A DNA stretch of 64,000 bases, taken from contig NW_005200507.1 of assembly GCF_000372725.1 (NCBI RefSeq), positions 401,328 to 465,327 of the forward strand, read 5' to 3'. The first letter of the stretch is position 1. The number at the start of each line of letters is the position of its first letter. The notes under the pieces are model-generated. The model did no database searches. It saw only the letters and a program-made list of their open reading frames with translations, and had not been told where the DNA came from. The position numbers were made by a program, and so were the translations under genes. Below, piece after piece: positions 59,617-64,000 of this stretch. This DNA comes from Emiliania huxleyi CCMP1516 (lineage: Eukaryota; Haptophyta; Isochrysidales; Noelaerhabdaceae).

Positions 59617-61670
59617 TCAGCCTCGGAAGTACGTCCCTCGCCCGACGTGGTGGAGCAGAGCGGATGCTCGCTGGTCTCTTGGCGACGGCCACGCCTCGGC
59701 GCCGCCCAGGAAGGATGCGTGCTTGACCAGCTTCAGCGCGGGGCCTAGCAGAGGGTGTGGCGTGCCTTTGAAGGGCCTCACTCGCCGGCCAAGCCTCCGC
59801 GTGACGAGGCGTGCGCGACCTTGCGGCGCGCGCCAGGTCGCCGCGAGGTCGAGGGTCGGCGTCCCCGAGACTCTACGGAGCGGCAGGCGGCGAGGAGACT
59901 CGGGCGGCCTGGTCGCCATCCGCCGCTCGCGCGGACTGAGCGAGGTGCGGGCTGGCCGGTGCGGCCTCGGCGGGCGAGGTTGCTTTGCCCGGGCAGAAGC
60001 CGGGGCTGGCGCGGGAGAGCCAGCAGGCCTCGACTCGGCATTCTTCGTTTGGCGTGGCGTGGCGAGGCTCGCCGTCGCAGGCCTGCTCCCGCGGTCTCGA
60101 GGCCTGCTGAAGCTGGCCTGCTCTTCTCTAGACTCTTCGCCGTTGCACGCCCGCACCAGGCGCTGGCGCCGCATAGAGGCGGACGCCACGTAGGCTCGAC
60201 GGGACGGATTCCACTCGAGCACCTGCCCAGAGCCGGGCCCCCAGCAACGCTCCGCCGCGGGGATGGTCGCGGGCGGGTCGCGAGTTGATGACACGCGGGG
60301 CGAGTCGGGCGCGGCCGACAGTAGCTCGCGCATGACCCGCGCCCGCATGAGGCCGCGATGCGTCCACGCCGCGAGCTTCAGCTGTTGCGCCTCCTGCAGC
60401 AGCCCGGAGTGCGCGCGTGTTTAGCATGAGAGCGCCACACGCACCACTCGGACCGCACCGCGCTCAATGAGGCTTTCAGGCACGTGTGTGGGCGGTGCGC
60501 GTGGAGCTGCGCCTGGCACGCGTGGCTGACCGCGGGCGGGAAGCGCTCCAGCAGCTCAGAGCGCTGGAGCGTCAGCACAGTGCAGTCCGAGATCGTCGTC
60601 GCCGAGAACCGAGCCCGCTCCGCCAGCGCTGCGTCTTGTTCCAGGAAGGCGCCCAGCACCTCGCCCCGCCCGACAATGGCGCGCACCCTCGAGGTGACGC
60701 CGCCGCTGTCCACTTCCATGCCAGCCTGCACAGCAGGGCGGGTGGATGGGCGATGATGGGCGCAAACTTCGCCCCCACGGTGCACGTCGGCTTGCGCCTC
60801 CGCGACCCCCCGCATCAGAACGTGGACCGCTCGGACCGGCGCTCCCTGCTGCTGCAACACCGTGCCGGCAGGAACCGAGGAGGGCTTGAAGTAGTACGAG
60901 AGGCGTTGCAGCGCGAGCGGGTCGAGCGGCTGGAAGGCTGGCAGCGAGCCGATCAGAGCGATCTTCTCCTCGAGCTTCCGCTTTGCCCCCTCCCTCAGAC
61001 AGCTTTGCCAGGAGGCGCGAGAGAGGGCCGCCAGGCGGCAGCTTCCCACGTGCGCGACAGCGCTCGCCGCGCGCGGCGCATCCGAGACCAGCGCGAGCTC
61101 TCCAAACACCGACCCCGCGGTCGCGACAAAGACCAGGCTGCCAAACCGCATCTCCGTCTCTGCCAGGCTGGGCTCCTCTGGCTTTGCCGCCGCCGCCGCC
61201 TCCTCTGCGGCGGTGAGATAGAGCCGCCCGTCGGCTCCCTCTGGCGCCTCGGACGGCTTGCCACAAGGGTGAATGAACATTCCTATGCTGCCGCTGACTA
61301 CCGCGAACATGGCGTCGCCATAGTCGCCCTGCTCAAAGAGCGAAGTGCCCGCGCCGACTTCGACGAGCGTGAAGGCAGACGCCAGTTTTGCCTTGACGTC
61401 GGCCGTGGGGTCCTCCGAATCGGTGTCGGGGAAGCGGACCGAGTCGACGAATGCGAGGGCGATGGTGCGCTGCGCCTCGTCCCGCTCCGCCTCGGGAAGC
61501 GCCAGGGCGGCCGCCACCGCGTCGTAGTCCAGCTGCATTGCTTCGAATGAGCAGTCGGATCGCTCCAATTGGCTGGACATGTTCCCAAGTTTGTGGACGG
61601 TTGTCGTTAGAGACGACTCTCTCTCTCCCAACTGTGAACAGTCGTTATCTGTATATGCGCAGCTATTCAT
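59617..61670 (-). CDS. protein with two cyclic-nucleotide-binding domains
   Basis: Probable cyclic-nucleotide sensor. Two exons on the minus strand: 61670-60459 and 60393-59617, with a 65-bp GT-AG intron carrying TGCTAAAC upstream of the acceptor; 662 residues. First domain, residues about 85-225: FTLVEVGAGTSLFEQGDYGD, AMFAVVSGSIGMFI, then the phosphate-binding cassette SVFGELALVSDAPRAASAVA, which keeps the FGE Glu and PRAA Arg that contact the cyclic phosphate. Second domain, about 235-370: LPAFQPLDPLALQRLSYYFK, VPAGTVLQQQGAPVRAVHVL, GRGEVLGAFLEQDAALAERA, whose cassette is degenerate. The C-terminal 250 residues are basic and disordered, with no kinase domain. The start is ATG 61670 or the internal ATG 61580. 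Confidence 0.75.
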
Positions 61671-61903
61671 AGCCGCGCCTGTTGTTTGTGTGTGTATCCG
61701 CGCTCTTGGCGCGATTACGAGACTGACTAGTGTGTCGCACTAGTTGTACTTTTTGTAATAGTATTCCGCATTCATTGCGAGGGCGGACCACTCCTAGCGT
61801 GCAGACCGCGGGAGCTGGTGCCGCGGCCAGTGTAGACCTGGCCTGCGCTGTGACGCGCGCGCTCATCTTCAACGTGGAGCCGACTGAGGGGTAACTACGT
61901 AGC

Positions 61904-62404
61904 ATGTCTAGCAACAACCGTGACAAAGACATGCCGTCCGTCATCCAATGGGATGGGACATCTGGCGATCCTTTCAAGGAGTGGAAAAGGGCAATTCTCG
62001 ACACTGGTGCGGAGCGGACTGACGAATCCGGCTCCAGCGTCGCGGATGTCTTCACTGGTGCGGACATGGGAGGAACCGCCGTCGGCGCTCCACCTCTGCC
62101 GGCTGGCGCTGCACAGCATTCGCAGAAGATGCAAGCCCTGTACCGCACCCGCCGCAAGCAGGCCTACGCCCTCCTGGTCAAGAACATTTCGTGCAAGGAC
62201 ATCAAGTTCCACCTTCGCACAAACTTCTTCCAGCAGGGGGAGCAGGCGTGGCAGTACCTTTGCTCTATTGGGGACATGGAGCCGCAACGCTCTTGTCACA
62301 TGCACATGCCCATGCACATGCCCGTGCACATGCACATGCAACCCCCCACACAACAAATCAAACAAACAAACAAAGAACCCACAGCAAGAAAGAGGAGGAA
62401 ATAG
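61904..62404 (+). CDS. gag-like retroelement ORF fragment
   Basis: 166 codons. VIQWDGTSGDPFKEWKRAIL, KQAYALLVKNISCKDIKFHL and RTNFFQQGEQAWQYLCSIG fit the capsid-like N-terminus of copia-type gag polyproteins (a W...W block followed by a helical A...L..L stretch). It then enters an ACATGC-based repeat encoding HMHMPMHMPVHMHM (62299-62342) and a Lys-rich end. No zinc knuckle, protease, integrase or reverse transcriptase follows, so it is a fragment or a domesticated remnant. No long terminal repeat was identified. Confidence 0.45.
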   Translation: MSSNNRDKDMPSVIQWDGTSGDPFKEWKRAILDTGAERTDESGSSVADVFTGADMGGTAVGAPPLPAGAAQHSQKMQALYRTRRKQAYALLVKNISCKDIKFHLRTNFFQQGEQAWQYLCSIGDMEPQRSCHMHMPMHMPVHMHMQPPTQQIKQTNKEPTARKRRK

Positions 62405-62554
62405 AGAGAAGGAACGAACGAACGCGGATGGACGGCCATATTCTACTCACGCTCGAGGTTCTCGAGGTGGATAGGATTCTACCCTTTTGGAGAGAGAGAT
62501 TTTTGAAAACCAACCGCGTTGGGTAGCGAGCTAGCGAGCGAGGAGGGGGGGGGG

Positions 62555-62555
<1 letters not shown>

Positions 62556-62627
<72 letters not shown>
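62556..62627. repeat. GA microsatellite
   Basis: A G12 run followed by an uninterrupted (GA)n of about 70 bp. Confidence 0.95.
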
Positions 62628-62629
<2 letters not shown>

Positions 62630-62716
62630 GTCTTGTGTTTGAGGACTGGTGTGACGCAGACTCTCGAACCGTCTAACGTCACTCTAACACTCACACATCA
62701 TTTGGGGCCTGGACCC

Positions 62717-63857
62717 TGAGGGCCCAACTTGAGAATCGTGCTTTTTGGGTTAGGGACGAAGGCGAAGGACCGATTGCGGTGAAGGACCGCAGGTTAGGGA
62801 CCGATCGCCGCCGCTCACGCCAGCGGACGGTCGTCGTCAGTGATGTCAGCTACGCCACCGTCTACCTCGTGCGACATGCGCTCGCCGGCATCGAGCGAGC
62901 AACGTGTTCGACCGACCGGCTTGCTGTGCGGACGGCTTCTTGTGGCTCTCGTCGAGAGCGTTTTGCGGCCCGGCGGGTGGGAGAACATGTGTCGTTTGAT
63001 GTGTCACTGTGTACGTCATGTCAGTCTTGATAACAAGCACGGTCGATCCGTCAAAGCGATATACTCGTCACGTCACGCTGGACGGCTTGCACGGAGCTCT
63101 GTGACGGCACACATCAGGAAGACCGCCGTACGGCAAGAAGAGCTCGATGGGGAGCGAGAACCGTCAGAGGAGGTTCAGGGGTAACCTGAGTCCTCCGTGA
63201 CGCGCTCAATCGCTCCCAAGCGGGTGGCTCTCGAAAATCGTCGATATCTTCCGAAAAGACTGCTCTTGCCCAGAGCAGCCGACGCGATGCAGACGGAGGC
63301 GCAGAAAGGCTACGAGTACTCAACGAGTTCCGCGACCTACGCAGTCAAACCTGGGGGGAACTGACCGCATGAAGGCGGACTTCCGACACCTCCGTGAGCA
63401 CCTTTGGCGATTCTCGCTCCCCATCGAGCTCTTCTTGCCGTCGGCTCTTCCTGTGTGCCGGCACAGAGCTCCGTGCAAGCCGTTCAACGTGATCGTGACG
63501 AGTGTATCGCTTGACGGATCGACCGTACTTGTTATCAAGACTGATATGACGTACACAGTGACACATCAGACGACACATATTCTCCCACCCGCCGGGACGC
63601 AAAACGCTCTCGACGAGAGCCACAAGAAGCCGTCCACACAGCAAGCCGCTCCTCGGACAGGCGAGCTCGCTCGATGTCGGCGAGCGCATTGCGCACGCTT
63701 TGGACGGTGGCGAAGCCAAAAACACCGATGGTGGCCGTCCGCTGGCGTGAGTGGTGGCGATCGGTCCCTAACCTGTCGCTCGCGGTCCCTAACCCATAAG
63801 TAGTCCTTCGCGCTTTAGTCCCTAACCAAAAAGCACGATTCTCAAGTTGGGCCCTCA
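62717..63857. mobile_element. foldback element with ~450-bp inverted arms
   Basis: The left arm 62717-63165 and right arm 63408-63857 are imperfect reverse complements separated by about 240 bp. The termini are TGAGGGCCCAACTTGAGAAT and CGTGCTTTTTGG on both sides, followed by TTAGGGAC words. Internal matching blocks include GCTTGCTGTGCGGACGGCTT, GTGGCTCTCGTCGAGAGCGT and GAAGAGCTCGATGGGGAGCG. Both arms, read inward, encode related peptides (RPGGWENMCRLMCHCVRH followed by SLDNK), but neither has a recognised domain. It was inserted next to a GA microsatellite and a dispersed-repeat copy. No transposase is present. Confidence 0.8.
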
Positions 63858-63912
63858 CCCTGGAGCTCGACAGACTCTACAGTCATCGACAAACAAGCTG
63901 TGGACGACGGTC

Positions 63913-63985
63913 CTAAAGCACTTGGAGCACTTGGAGTGCGGTCATCAACCTCACACCCAGGTTCGGGGAGCTGAGAAGCGCACAC
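63913..63985 (-). repeat. dispersed TAGCTCC/CTCCAAG repeat, copy F
   Basis: GCACTTGGAGCACTTGGAGT, then CATCAACCTCACACCCAGG, then GGGGAGCTGAGAAGCGCACA match copies D and E, with a GTTCGGG variant of the GGGCCGGG segment. Confidence 0.8.
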
Positions 63986-64000
63986 AGGCCGGAAGTGCGG

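Overview
This is nuclear DNA of a GC-rich, intron-containing, unicellular eukaryote, most likely a flagellated alga with a secondary plastid; a haptophyte fits best, but that assignment is inference. The window has spliceosomal introns of about 40-200 bp, an axonemal SHIPPO-repeat protein, bipartite-looking plastid presequences, an NXD1-like pigment-biosynthesis relative, an ER protein ending in KQEL, and a Golgi SNARE. There is no bacterial operon structure. Exon joins below were made by hand from splice dinucleotides, phase and family motifs, so individual boundaries may be off.

Layout. 0-10 kb: NSUN5-type rRNA methyltransferase (5' end outside the window), a small hypothetical protein, Mediator subunit MED14, a multi-exon nucleotide-diphospho-sugar transferase, a repeat-associated disordered ORF, and the SNARE membrin. 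10-20 kb: patatin-like lipase, DUF3431 protein, a simple-repeat region, a plastid-type membrane protein, and a GT32-like type II glycosyltransferase. 20-30 kb: a nucleoplasmin-like/acidic/SANT protein, a TfoX-N plus alkyltransferase-like fusion, an ER-lumenal CS-domain protein, an amino-acid permease, and a homeobox gene. 30-40 kb: an inverted duplicate of the DUF3431 5' region with a truncated gene copy, seven-exon GDP-mannose pyrophosphorylase, a sulfotransferase-like protein, C2CD5, and a SHIPPO-repeat protein. 40-54 kb: a type II membrane protein, a SET-JmjC fusion, an AT-hook repeat ORF, a PcfJ-like protein, an unknown three-exon gene, a single-pass membrane protein with a proline-rich stalk, and a TPR protein. 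54-64 kb: a terminal-inverted-repeat element, Gfo/Idh/MocA oxidoreductase, NXD1-like protein, a double cyclic-nucleotide-binding-domain protein, a gag-like ORF, and a foldback element.

Genes are on both strands and show no pathway clustering, although several serve glycan and secretory biology (GDP-mannose synthesis, three glycosyltransferase-like genes, a sulfotransferase, membrin). Several dispersed repeat families occupy the gaps and often abut gene starts.

The most interesting observations are: (i) a splice-site pattern in which GC-donor introns are followed by exons beginning GC while GT-donor introns tend to be followed by GT, together with an intron that lies inside a visible tandem duplication; (ii) one gene joining a SET methyltransferase module to a JmjC dioxygenase; (iii) a nearly identical 1.2-kb inverted duplication; and (iv) two structured mobile elements.
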